NCBI GenBank assembly: GCA_013152715.1
Contig: JAADFU010000027.1
Location: 1 to 33,927, forward strand
DNA from: Calditrichota bacterium
GTDB taxonomy: Bacteria > Zhuqueibacterota > Zhuqueibacteria > Thermofontimicrobiales > Thermofontimicrobiaceae
Direction of reading: 5' to 3'
DNA length: 33,927 bases
The position numbers and the translations under genes were made by a program. How positions within the stretch are numbered: the stretch's first letter is position 1; each line of letters opens with the position of its first letter. Below the pieces are notes generated by a model, which saw nothing but the letters and a program-made list of their open reading frames with translations, made no database searches and was not told the origin of the DNA. This document shows positions 24,529-30,552 of this stretch, piece by piece.

Positions 24529-26031
24529 CTATTTCATGAAAATCATCCTCCGCGACAAAGTTGTCTCTCCGGCGTGCAACTTGTAAATATAGATTCCCGA
24601 GGAGACTAAATTACCGGCGCTATTTCTGCCATCCCATTGTATTTGATGCATACCCGCGTTCTGAACGCCTTCGTAGAGAGTTCTGATCAATTGTCCGTTC
24701 AAATTATAAACCCTCAGACTCACCGAAGTTCCCGATAAATCGACACGATAGGAAATCGCAGTGCTCGGATTAAACGGATTGGGATAATTTTGCCCCAGCG
24801 AAATCTTTTCCGGCAAAACCGCTTCATTGATTTCGACGTCGGTCGTCGAACCGGCAATTGTGAGCGCATAATAGCTATTGACATCCTGCGTTTTAAAATA
24901 GATGATTTCTTGGTTGGGATCAATTTCAATCTGATTTTCCGAAAACCACTGTTGCGCGTTTTCATCCCAATACTTCAAAACAACATTTCCCTGGCGCAAA
25001 ACTTTTGCCAGCGGCGAAATTGCAGAATCTCTGTTTCCGTAATGAAATGCAATGCGCAGACGTTTGGCAAAGCGAACAGGGACGCCTCTTCCCTGCATGC
25101 AGCGCCCTGAAGGATTGGAAAAATTCAAATGAAATCCAAACATGGCCGAATCTGGCTGCCCGGGCAGGCTATCGCCAAAAATGTGCATAAACTCCACAAA
25201 CATGGAATCAGGGAACATCATTCCGCCGTGCCCGCCGCCATGCATTGCGCCTGGAGGAATGTCCATCCAGCTCAGACTATCCGTTGGGCAAAAAATTCGA
25301 ACGGAATCGCGCCAATTTTGATGTACCCAACGACCAGCCCAAGGAGCGGGACCTGTCGGTTCGCGCCATGTCTGTCCGTCAATAGTATAGACAATAATTA
25401 CTGGCATCAGGCGCCCTTCATTTATGCCGCCTTCAACCGTAACAATTGAACCAGCGCTCGGTTTCTCCACTCCTTCCGGCTGATACCAGGGCGGTCCAAA
25501 ATTGAGAAAATAATCGGCTTCACCGTCATTATTTTCATCAAGATAATAGTGAAAATAAAAATACGTTGTATCGACCAGCACAGTACCGGTCACGGTCACT
25601 CTCTGCAATGAGTCAGGCCATTGCGAATGATGCCACCAATTTTCCACTGGTTCGCGCCACAGCATTCCATCAATTTCAAAAACTACGATTACCGGCAGCA
25701 TGGGATTTTCGCGGACCAGCCCGACAATTTCCACAGTATCTCCGACCTGCGGGCGTTGCGCGCCGCTCTCCGGCTGATACCAGTCAGGACCGAATGCCAA
25801 TCCGTAATCTCCGACTCCGTCGCCGTCAACATCGAGCAAGTAAAACATGTGGACGAGAGAATCCTGAACAACAACACCCTGCACCGTCACTGTTTCCAGC
25901 GAATCAGGCCAGGCGCGATTGCCATGATGGCGCCCCATGTCCTGCGCGGTCAACGGCAGTGAAAACAGGAAAAGTCCTGCCATTGCAACAGTCAAAATCC
26001 AAACTGCTGAGCTGTTTACATGTGATTTCAT
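24529..26031 (-). CDS. Met/His-rich secreted protein with internal duplication and T9SS sorting domain
   Basis: A 500-residue exported protein: signal peptide 1-29, then two tandem repeats of about 87 residues (41-127 and 138-224). Each runs from WPDSL through VTVxGxV, a DxDGDG or DENNDG loop, an FGPxWYQPE segment and MPVIxVxxIDGxxWREP. A Met/His/Gly-rich segment (260-300; GAMHGGGHGGMM, FMHIFGD) follows. The C-terminus (412-500, SLGQNYPNPFNPSTAISYRV to SGIYIYKLHAG) is a classic type A T9SS sorting domain, so it is probably delivered to the surface. GGAGGTAACTTT precedes the ATG. It lies 85 bases after the DxDGDG protein gene, across a hairpin. The repeats look like small beta-barrel units; their function is unknown. 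Confidence 0.82.
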   Translation of the reverse strand: MKSHVNSSAVWILTVAMAGLFLFSLPLTAQDMGRHHGNRAWPDSLETVTVQGVVVQDSLVHMFYLLDVDGDGVGDYGLAFGPDWYQPESGAQRPQVGDTVEIVGLVRENPMLPVIVVFEIDGMLWREPVENWWHHSQWPDSLQRVTVTGTVLVDTTYFYFHYYLDENNDGEADYFLNFGPPWYQPEGVEKPSAGSIVTVEGGINEGRLMPVIIVYTIDGQTWREPTGPAPWAGRWVHQNWRDSVRIFCPTDSLSWMDIPPGAMHGGGHGGMMFPDSMFVEFMHIFGDSLPGQPDSAMFGFHLNFSNPSGRCMQGRGVPVRFAKRLRIAFHYGNRDSAISPLAKVLRQGNVVLKYWDENAQQWFSENQIEIDPNQEIIYFKTQDVNSYYALTIAGSTTDVEINEAVLPEKISLGQNYPNPFNPSTAISYRVDLSGTSVSLRVYNLNGQLIRTLYEGVQNAGMHQIQWDGRNSAGNLVSSGIYIYKLHAGETTLSRRMIFMK

Positions 26032-26064
26032 AAAGTTACCTCCATGTGATTTAATGATAAAATT

Positions 26065-26107
26065 GCAAATTCCCCGGCGCTACAAATCAGGCTGCCGGAG
26101 AATTTGC
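26065..26107 (-). terminator. Hairpin between two secreted-protein genes (terminator or attenuator)
   Basis: A 14-base stem GCAAATTCCCCGGC / GCCGGAGAATTTGC with one mismatch and a 15-base loop, 10 bases after the stop of the 26117-26578 gene. On the minus strand a short U-containing stretch (AATTTTAT) follows, so termination may be partial. Confidence 0.5.
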
Positions 26108-26116
26108 GTTGATTGG

Positions 26117-26578
26117 TTATTTATTCGGTTGATTCGCTCTGTTGCCTTTTGGCCCCGTGCCATCGCAGACGCCGGTGCGATTGCCATTTCCGACTTTATT
26201 GCCGGACCCAAACCCACCTCGTCGGCCATGTCCGCGAAAACCTTTTCCACTACCTTGATTGTCGTTAATGCCGTCACCGTTTCGGTCAATAAAATTTTTT
26301 CCCTGGCCGGCTTTTCGATTTTTGGGACCCGTGTAATCCGGATCAACGCCATTTGGAATTCCATCACCGTCGTGGTCAGGCGCGTTGTCATTAAAGCCGT
26401 CGCCATTTTTATCAACAAAATGGTAACCATGCTGCATTTTGCTGGGATCGACTGTGACTTGCTGCTGCGTCTTGACTTTTGCCTTAGTGTTATCTGTTTG
26501 CTGGGCAAAAACTGCCACGACAGAAAAAAGCAAAAAAACAAATAGACCAGCCAGTAGCGTTGACATTTTGTTTCTCAT
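26117..26578 (-). CDS. Small secreted DxDGDG protein with His/Gly-rich tail
   Basis: A 153-residue exported protein. The signal peptide (1-25, VAVFAQ) is followed by three calcium-loop-like segments: DKNGDGFNDN (56-65), DHDGDGIPNG (68-77) and DRNGDGINDN (98-107). A Gly/Arg/His-rich tail (GKGFRGHGRRGGFGSGNKVG) ends in GVCDGTGPKG. It shares the layout of the 22006-22371 protein, so the two are paralogues flanking the same cluster. ATG 26578 has GGAGGTTCAGA directly upstream. It is the first gene of the minus-strand cluster and diverges from the ECF sigma gene across 358 noncoding bases that hold a sigma54-like element. Calcium or other metal binding is inferred only. Confidence 0.78.
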   Translation of the reverse strand: MRNKMSTLLAGLFVFLLFSVVAVFAQQTDNTKAKVKTQQQVTVDPSKMQHGYHFVDKNGDGFNDNAPDHDGDGIPNGVDPDYTGPKNRKAGQGKNFIDRNGDGINDNQGSGKGFRGHGRRGGFGSGNKVGNGNRTGVCDGTGPKGNRANQPNK

Positions 26579-26635
26579 TCTGAACCTCCGTCGTTAATTT
26601 CAGTTATAGTTTCGCTTGTCATTTGTTACCGCTTA

Positions 26636-26651
26636 TTCAACTACTGTGCCA
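26636..26651 (-). promoter_or_regulatory. Sigma54-like promoter element for the secreted-protein cluster
   Basis: Minus strand TGGCACAGTAGTTGAA: the -24 half TGGCAC is perfect and the spacing to TTG of the -12 half is correct, but the -12 half reads TTGAA instead of TTGCA. It would give a leader of about 45 bases before ATG 26578. A sigma54-dependent regulator gene lies 3 kb away. Confidence 0.4.
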
Positions 26652-26685
26652 GCATATTTTGTTTGATTTAATTCTTTATTTATTT

Positions 26686-26702
26686 GTAAGTTACAAACTT
26701 AC
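26686..26702. promoter_or_regulatory. Dyad in the divergent intergenic region (1)
   Basis: GTAAGTT-ACA-AACTTAC is a perfect 7-base inverted repeat about 65-75 bases upstream of the expected start of the minus-strand cluster, a distance suited to an activator site for a sigma54 promoter. Confidence 0.4.
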
Positions 26703-26726
26703 TTCAAATTTTCCGTTTATTTCAAT

Positions 26727-26744
26727 TTCGACCGCTTGGTCGAA
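26727..26744. promoter_or_regulatory. Dyad in the divergent intergenic region (2)
   Basis: TTCGACC-GCTT-GGTCGAA is a perfect 7-base inverted repeat, 41 bases from the first dyad and different in sequence, so probably a different regulator or a small hairpin. The noncoding stretch 26579-26936 contains the sigma54-like element, both dyads and the ECF-type promoter; the short open frames in it have no support. Confidence 0.35.
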
Positions 26745-26860
26745 CTACTCGCCCCAATCGGCGAAAAATCAAAACATGAGAATGTTTTTTAACTTTATCA
26801 AAAACTGAACATAAAAAATTGGGAGAAGTATAAATTTCAACTCCATTTAATAATGCCTAG

Positions 26861-26890
26861 CGAATGATTTTTTCATTTTTAGTGTCTAAT
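26861..26890 (+). promoter_or_regulatory. Putative autoregulated ECF-type promoter, copy 1 (upstream of the sigma gene)
   Basis: CGAATGATTTTT (26861-26872) and GTGTCTAAT (26882-26890). The same two blocks with exactly the same spacing (21 bases start to start) recur before the anti-sigma gene. GTCTAA resembles the -10 of ECF promoters; the block at the -35 position is not a textbook GGAAC. Confidence 0.6.
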
Positions 26891-26936
26891 TATGGAGATA
26901 CTTGTCAAAAATTTGGTTAACTAACGGCTAACAAAA

Positions 26937-27509
26937 TTGCGCGAACAGGAACTTCTCCCAAAAATTGCCACAGGCGACATAAACGCATTCAAGCGATTAT
27001 TTGAAAAATACCAGACATCGGTATTCAATCTCTGCTTTCGATTCGCCAAAAATCGGGAGGAAGCCGAGGATTTGTGTCAGGAGGTATTCTTAAAAATATT
27101 TCAAGCTGCGCATACTTTTCGCCAGCAATCTCGTCTCTCCACCTGGATTTACCGCATTACTGTCAATTTGTGTCTGAATTACAACAGGCAAAAAAATCGC
27201 TACTCATGGTTTTCGCTGCAAGACCTGGTAAAAGCGAAAAATTCATCCGAGCATGACATCGAAGACGTCACTCTGACAAATCCGGAAGAGAATCTCGAAA
27301 TCTTTGAACGGGAAAAAATAGTTCAACGGGCAATTCAGTCGCTCCCGAAAAATCAACGCATTGCTTTAGTTTTGCAAAGATACGAAGAATTATCAGTGAA
27401 AGAAATTGCAGAAATTCTCGATTGTTCTGAATCTTCGGTCCAATCCCGGCTTTCGCGGGCGCGCGAGAATCTCGCAAAGAAACTACTTCCGTTAGCACAG
27501 GATATCTAA
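26937..27509 (+). CDS. ECF (sigma70 group 4) RNA polymerase sigma factor
   Basis: A 190-residue ECF sigma factor. Region sigma2 (about 12-85) includes ALFxKYQ-type AFKRLFEKYQTSVFNLCFRF, EEAEDLCQEVFLKIFQAA and STWIYRITVNLCLNYNRQK. Region sigma4 (about 128-182) includes LPKNQRIALVLQRYEELSVKEIAEIL and SSVQSRLSRARENLAKKL. A linker of about 35 residues lies between. Start is TTG at 26937, which matches the family N-terminus (REQELLPKIATGDINAF); the ribosome site is poor, which might keep expression low. The gene is followed by a zinc-finger anti-sigma gene and a Spy/CnrX-like sensor gene, so it is likely held at the membrane until a periplasmic signal appears. Upstream and downstream copies of one promoter motif suggest it drives its own operon. 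Confidence 0.93.
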   Translation: MREQELLPKIATGDINAFKRLFEKYQTSVFNLCFRFAKNREEAEDLCQEVFLKIFQAAHTFRQQSRLSTWIYRITVNLCLNYNRQKNRYSWFSLQDLVKAKNSSEHDIEDVTLTNPEENLEIFEREKIVQRAIQSLPKNQRIALVLQRYEELSVKEIAEILDCSESSVQSRLSRARENLAKKLLPLAQDI

Positions 27510-27514
27510 CCGAC

Positions 27515-27544
27515 CGAATGATTTTTCCCCGCGGTGTGTCTAAT
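27515..27544 (+). promoter_or_regulatory. Putative ECF-type promoter, copy 2 (upstream of the anti-sigma gene)
   Basis: CGAATGATTTTT (27515-27526) and GTGTCTAAT (27536-27544) repeat the motif at 26861-26890 with identical spacing, while the bases between them differ. It lies wholly in the 55-base gap after the sigma gene and would give a very short leader that holds AAGGAG. Confidence 0.6.
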
Positions 27545-27564
27545 AATTATAAGGAGACCAAAAG

Positions 27565-28062
27565 ATGAAATGCACAGCCGCAAAGAAAAAATTTATCGCC
27601 TTGATCGACGGCGAATTGACTAAAAATGAGAAGATTGCAATTCAAACCCATCTGGAAGTTTGTTCCAAATGCCAAGTAGATTTTGAATTTTTGAAAAAAA
27701 TTTATATTCCTGCTCACGAGCTTAAGCCAATTGCACCCGCTCCTTTTTTGTGGCAAAAAATTTATCTTCGCCTTGCTGAAAGAAAACAGAAAAAAACTTG
27801 GGGATTTGGCATTAGTGAGTTCTTTCCCAGAATAGCAACTGCCGCTGCAATTTTTTTGCTACTGGTTACAGGAATCACGTTTGGGGTTTATCTGGGCAAT
27901 TTTTCAGACAGCATTGTTGCTACCGACCAGAATACGACCGCGCCAACTGAAGAATTGGTGCGTGACGCCTATTTAGACGCTTTTGATACGATTCCGCCAG
28001 AATCGGTGGCCGGAGTTTATTTTTCATTACAAACTGCTGAACCAGATGACGGACAACAATAG
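27565..28062 (+). CDS. Zinc-finger (ZAS/zf-HC2) membrane anti-sigma factor
   Basis: A 165-residue single-pass membrane protein. The N-terminal cytoplasmic domain carries the anti-sigma zinc motif H29-x3-C33-x2-C36 (THLEVCSKC) with C3 as the fourth ligand, then a helix and linker (45-88). One transmembrane helix (about 90-111, IATAAAIFLLLVTGITFGVYL) leads to a short periplasmic acidic tail (112-165). Such proteins bind and hold the cognate ECF sigma factor. AAGGAG is well placed before the ATG. The gene follows the sigma gene directly and is followed 42 bases later by a Spy/CnrX-like gene. The periplasmic tail is short and has no recognised fold; it may be what the sensor contacts. Confidence 0.87.
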   Translation: MKCTAAKKKFIALIDGELTKNEKIAIQTHLEVCSKCQVDFEFLKKIYIPAHELKPIAPAPFLWQKIYLRLAERKQKKTWGFGISEFFPRIATAAAIFLLLVTGITFGVYLGNFSDSIVATDQNTTAPTEELVRDAYLDAFDTIPPESVAGVYFSLQTAEPDDGQQ

Positions 28063-28103
28063 AATTTTAGCAATTTTAAACAAACCGGAATAGTATAAAA
28101 GCC

Positions 28104-28652
28104 ATGAAGAAAAAGCTTTTTATCCTCGGCCTGATTTTATTGACAATAATAAATTTATCGGCATTTGGCACTTTGACTTATCGTAAATACTGCCAGCGGA
28201 GCACAGCCTGCCCCATGACTGAAGCCAAATCGCTTCGCGGCCAGGCAATCTGTCAAAAACTACAATTAACCGACAATCAGATTAAGCAAATGCGCGAAAT
28301 GAGCTACGGTTTCCACAGCAAAGCTGACAGTCTGGCAGATGTTTTGAAAGAAAAAAGATTAAAATTATTAGACCTTTTAAACGAAAACCACGCGACAAAA
28401 AGCCAAATTTTAACCTATGTCGATCAAATAAATCTACTGCAAAAGGATTTGCAATTTGAGGTAATTAATTATTTGCTCAATCAGAAAGAAATCTTGAGCC
28501 CGGAGCAACAAAAAAAATTCATCGATTTAATTGGAACACGTATGAAGAGTGAAACCGTCCATTTCAAATCCACCGGGTTCGATTTTATTGAAGGCACTTG
28601 CGCTCATAATTCTGACAATCCAAATAAATGTGATACAGTAAAACAAAACTAA
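28104..28652 (+). CDS. Spy/CpxP/CnrX-like periplasmic metal- or stress-sensor protein
   Basis: A 182-residue protein with an N-terminal signal anchor (5-25) and a helical periplasmic domain with the LTxxQ features of the Spy/CpxP/ZraP/CnrX superfamily: KLQLTDNQIKQMREMSYGFHSKADSLADVLKEKRLKLLDLL (52-92) and ILSPEQQKKFIDLI (130-143). Before and after this core are cysteines and histidines (C30, C36, C50, H71, and CAHNSDNPNKC near the end) that could bind metal. In CnrYXH a protein of this fold senses Ni/Co and signals to the anti-sigma. In Zra, ZraP binds zinc and dampens ZraSR. Its place directly after sigma and anti-sigma genes favours the CnrX-like role. Chaperone-like activity is the alternative. 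Metal identity unknown. Confidence 0.78.
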   Translation: MKKKLFILGLILLTIINLSAFGTLTYRKYCQRSTACPMTEAKSLRGQAICQKLQLTDNQIKQMREMSYGFHSKADSLADVLKEKRLKLLDLLNENHATKSQILTYVDQINLLQKDLQFEVINYLLNQKEILSPEQQKKFIDLIGTRMKSETVHFKSTGFDFIEGTCAHNSDNPNKCDTVKQN

Positions 28653-28670
28653 CTTTGAAAGGAGTCATCT

Positions 28671-29045
28671 ATGAAATCATGGAAACTCATTGGAACTCTT
28701 GCGCTAGCTCTTGTGGTGTTGGCCAGTTTCACCGTATTTTCAACGGCTCAAGACAAAAAGCAGGACAACAAAACAAAAAAAACCACCGTAAAAGTGGAAG
28801 CCAAAAAAATTGACAAAACAAAATTAAATCAGAGTAAATGCACTCGGCACGCACAAAAAGACAAAGTCAGCAATTGTTTGAAAGGGAAAGTTCTGATCTC
28901 TAAAGATCACGATTGTGCGAATTGTCCCGAGGCTAACGCTGAAAACGCTACTGAATGTGAGCATGAGAAAACAAAATGTGAGCATGAAAAAACAAAATGC
29001 GAGCATGAAAAAGCAGAAAAGAAAACAAATAAAGAGAAAAAATAA
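28671..29045 (+). CDS. Small secreted Cys/His-repeat protein, candidate metal binder
   Basis: A 124-residue exported protein: signal peptide 1-26 (LASFTVFSTAQ-D), a Lys/Thr-rich stretch (28-56), then a Cys/His region with CTRHAQ, NCLKG and DHDCANC, and three seven-residue repeats CEHEKTK, CEHEKTK, CEHEKAE beginning at C96, C103 and C110. A Lys-rich tail ends the chain. The Cys and His spacing strongly suggests binding of a thiophilic metal such as Zn, Cu, Ni or Cd, though no family is recognised. The gene has a good GGAG site and is the last of the sigma, anti-sigma, sensor set, so it is likely an effector made on induction. A long-stem terminator follows. Confidence 0.72.
   Translation: MKSWKLIGTLALALVVLASFTVFSTAQDKKQDNKTKKTTVKVEAKKIDKTKLNQSKCTRHAQKDKVSNCLKGKVLISKDHDCANCPEANAENATECEHEKTKCEHEKTKCEHEKAEKKTNKEKK
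28956..29018 (+). repeat. Three in-frame 21-bp tandem repeats
   Basis: Three consecutive 21-base units, each beginning TGTGAGCATGA or TGCGAGCATGA and encoding C-E-H-E-K-x-x. Units one and two differ at one base, unit three at a few. Near-identity indicates recent duplication by slippage, so copy number may vary between strains. Confidence 0.85.
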
Positions 29046-29063
29046 TTCTCAAATTTTCATCGT

Positions 29064-29162
29064 GGGGTCGCGTCAAAAGTAAATTTGGACCGCAACTTAT
29101 GTCCCAAAAATGCATTTATTGTGGAGCCCAAACAATTATCTTTTGAGGCGACCCCTTTTTTA
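29064..29162 (+). terminator. Long-loop inverted repeat and terminator between convergent genes
   Basis: Arms GGGGTCGCGTCAAAAG (29064-29079) and CTTTTGAGGCGACCCC (29140-29155) pair at 15 of 16 positions around a 60-base loop, followed by seven T. The T-run is on the plus side only, so it terminates the metal-operon transcript. The loop itself contains a small TTTGGAC/GTCCCAAA pairing and an ATGCAT. The length suggests either a structured 3' end or a small MITE-like insertion. Confidence 0.6.
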
Positions 29163-30524
29163 TTTCATGCCCAATTTTTCCAGCCGTGACCGCAGATGAC
29201 GCTCCGTAATTCCCAACAATCTGGCTGCCGCGCTCTGGTTCCCGCCGGACTGAGCAAGAGCTTCACGGATCATCTCTTTTTCGAATGTCTGCATTTTGTT
29301 TTGATAGCCGCCCTGAAGATGATAGGGATCAAGAATCGCGCGTTCGGATTTTGTTTTCATCTGGGCAGGTAAATCTTTTTGCGTGATTAATTCGCCGCGG
29401 CACATCACCACAGCGCTTTCGATCATGTTTTCCAGTTCTCGAACATTCCCCGGAAATTCATATTTCATCAGAAAGTCCAACGCTTCGCGAGTGATGCCTT
29501 TGACATCTTTTTCGTTTTGCTCGGCATATTTTTGAATAAAAAACTCGACCAAAGGCGGGATGTCCGCCTTTCTCTTTCGCAGCGGCGGGATCCAGACACT
29601 CACGACGTTGAGCCGATAAAATAGATCTTCTCGGAAATTGCCATCTTCCAACATTTTTTCCAGAGGTCTGTGAGTAGCAGCAATAATTCGCACATCTATT
29701 TCAATAGTTTCATTGCTCCCCAGTCGTTCGATTTGGCCAAACTGAATAGCGCGCAGCAATTTTACTTGTACCGACAGCGGAATGTCTCCCACTTCGTCGA
29801 TGAAAAGTGTACCCGTATGCGCTTGCTCAAATCTGCCAATGCGTCGCTGCGCCGCGCCGGTGAAAGCTCCTTTTTCATGACCAAAAAGCTCGCTCTCCAG
29901 CAAATTTTCCGACAGCGCCGCCACGTTCACAATGACAAACGGTTTGTCGCCCCGCGGAGAGGCAAAATGAATGGCGCGGGCAATCACTTCTTTCCCTGTC
30001 CCGCTCTCTCCGCGAATGAGCACCGTGGCTTTGCTCGGAGCCACGCGCGCCGCTGTATTCAATACATTTTCCATCTCGCTGCTGCGTGAAATGATGCCTT
30101 GGAACGAATAGCGGCCCACAAGCTGCTCTTTCAGCGCCCGATTTTCCGCTTGCAAAGTTCGTTTTTCCGCCACGCGTTCAATCAATATTTCCAGATCGTC
30201 CAGATTGATCGGTTTGGTCAAATAATCGTACGCGCCAGATTTCATCATCGCAACCGCATTTTCCACGTTCCCGTAGGCTGTCATCACGACAATGTCGATC
30301 TCCGGGTTCAGTTCTTTGACGCGTTTCAGCACGGTCATGCCATCCATTTCGGGCATGCGGAAATCTGTCAGAACGAGATCAATGGCATTTTTCTCGGCAA
30401 GCGCCAGCCCTTCTTTGCCGTCTGTCGCCGTGAGAATTTTGTACTTTCGTCGCTGCAAAAAACTTTTCAGTGAGAGCAATTGGGCTTCTTCGTCATCAAT
30501 GATTAAAATAGTCAATTTTTCCAT
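29160..30524 (-). CDS. NtrC-family sigma54-dependent response regulator (ZraR/AtoC-like)
   Basis: A 454-residue response regulator. Receiver domain 1-120 has acidic D10/D11, phospho-acceptor D54 (LVLTDFRMPEMDG) and K104 (LTKPIN). The AAA+ domain (about 142-370) has Walker A GESGTGKE (172-179), the sigma54-contacting GAFTGA loop (219-224) and Walker B FIDEVGD (D243, E244). A Fis-type HTH lies at the C-terminus (about 415-454, QSGGNQSAAARLLGITERHLRSRLEKLG). It activates sigma54 promoters when phosphorylated. The gene follows its kinase by 28 bases and is convergent with the Spy-like and Cys/His genes, recalling the zraP/zraSR arrangement. Targets are unknown; the sigma54-like element at 26636-26651 is a candidate. 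Confidence 0.94.
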   Translation of the reverse strand: MEKLTILIIDDEEAQLLSLKSFLQRRKYKILTATDGKEGLALAEKNAIDLVLTDFRMPEMDGMTVLKRVKELNPEIDIVVMTAYGNVENAVAMMKSGAYDYLTKPINLDDLEILIERVAEKRTLQAENRALKEQLVGRYSFQGIISRSSEMENVLNTAARVAPSKATVLIRGESGTGKEVIARAIHFASPRGDKPFVIVNVAALSENLLESELFGHEKGAFTGAAQRRIGRFEQAHTGTLFIDEVGDIPLSVQVKLLRAIQFGQIERLGSNETIEIDVRIIAATHRPLEKMLEDGNFREDLFYRLNVVSVWIPPLRKRKADIPPLVEFFIQKYAEQNEKDVKGITREALDFLMKYEFPGNVRELENMIESAVVMCRGELITQKDLPAQMKTKSERAILDPYHLQGGYQNKMQTFEKEMIREALAQSGGNQSAAARLLGITERHLRSRLEKLGMK

Positions 30525-30552
30525 AAAAAATGTTGTCCTGAAATATGCTTTT

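Noticed and set aside
22006-26578. Cohesin-dockerin (cellulosome) explanation for the DxDGDG proteins
   Set aside because: The loops are not in the paired 22-residue dockerin arrangement, and no glycoside hydrolase or cohesin is nearby.
26623-26808. 61-codon plus-strand open frame in the divergent gap
   Set aside because: It spans the sigma54-like element and both dyads, has no ribosome site, and encodes a random-looking hydrophobic peptide.
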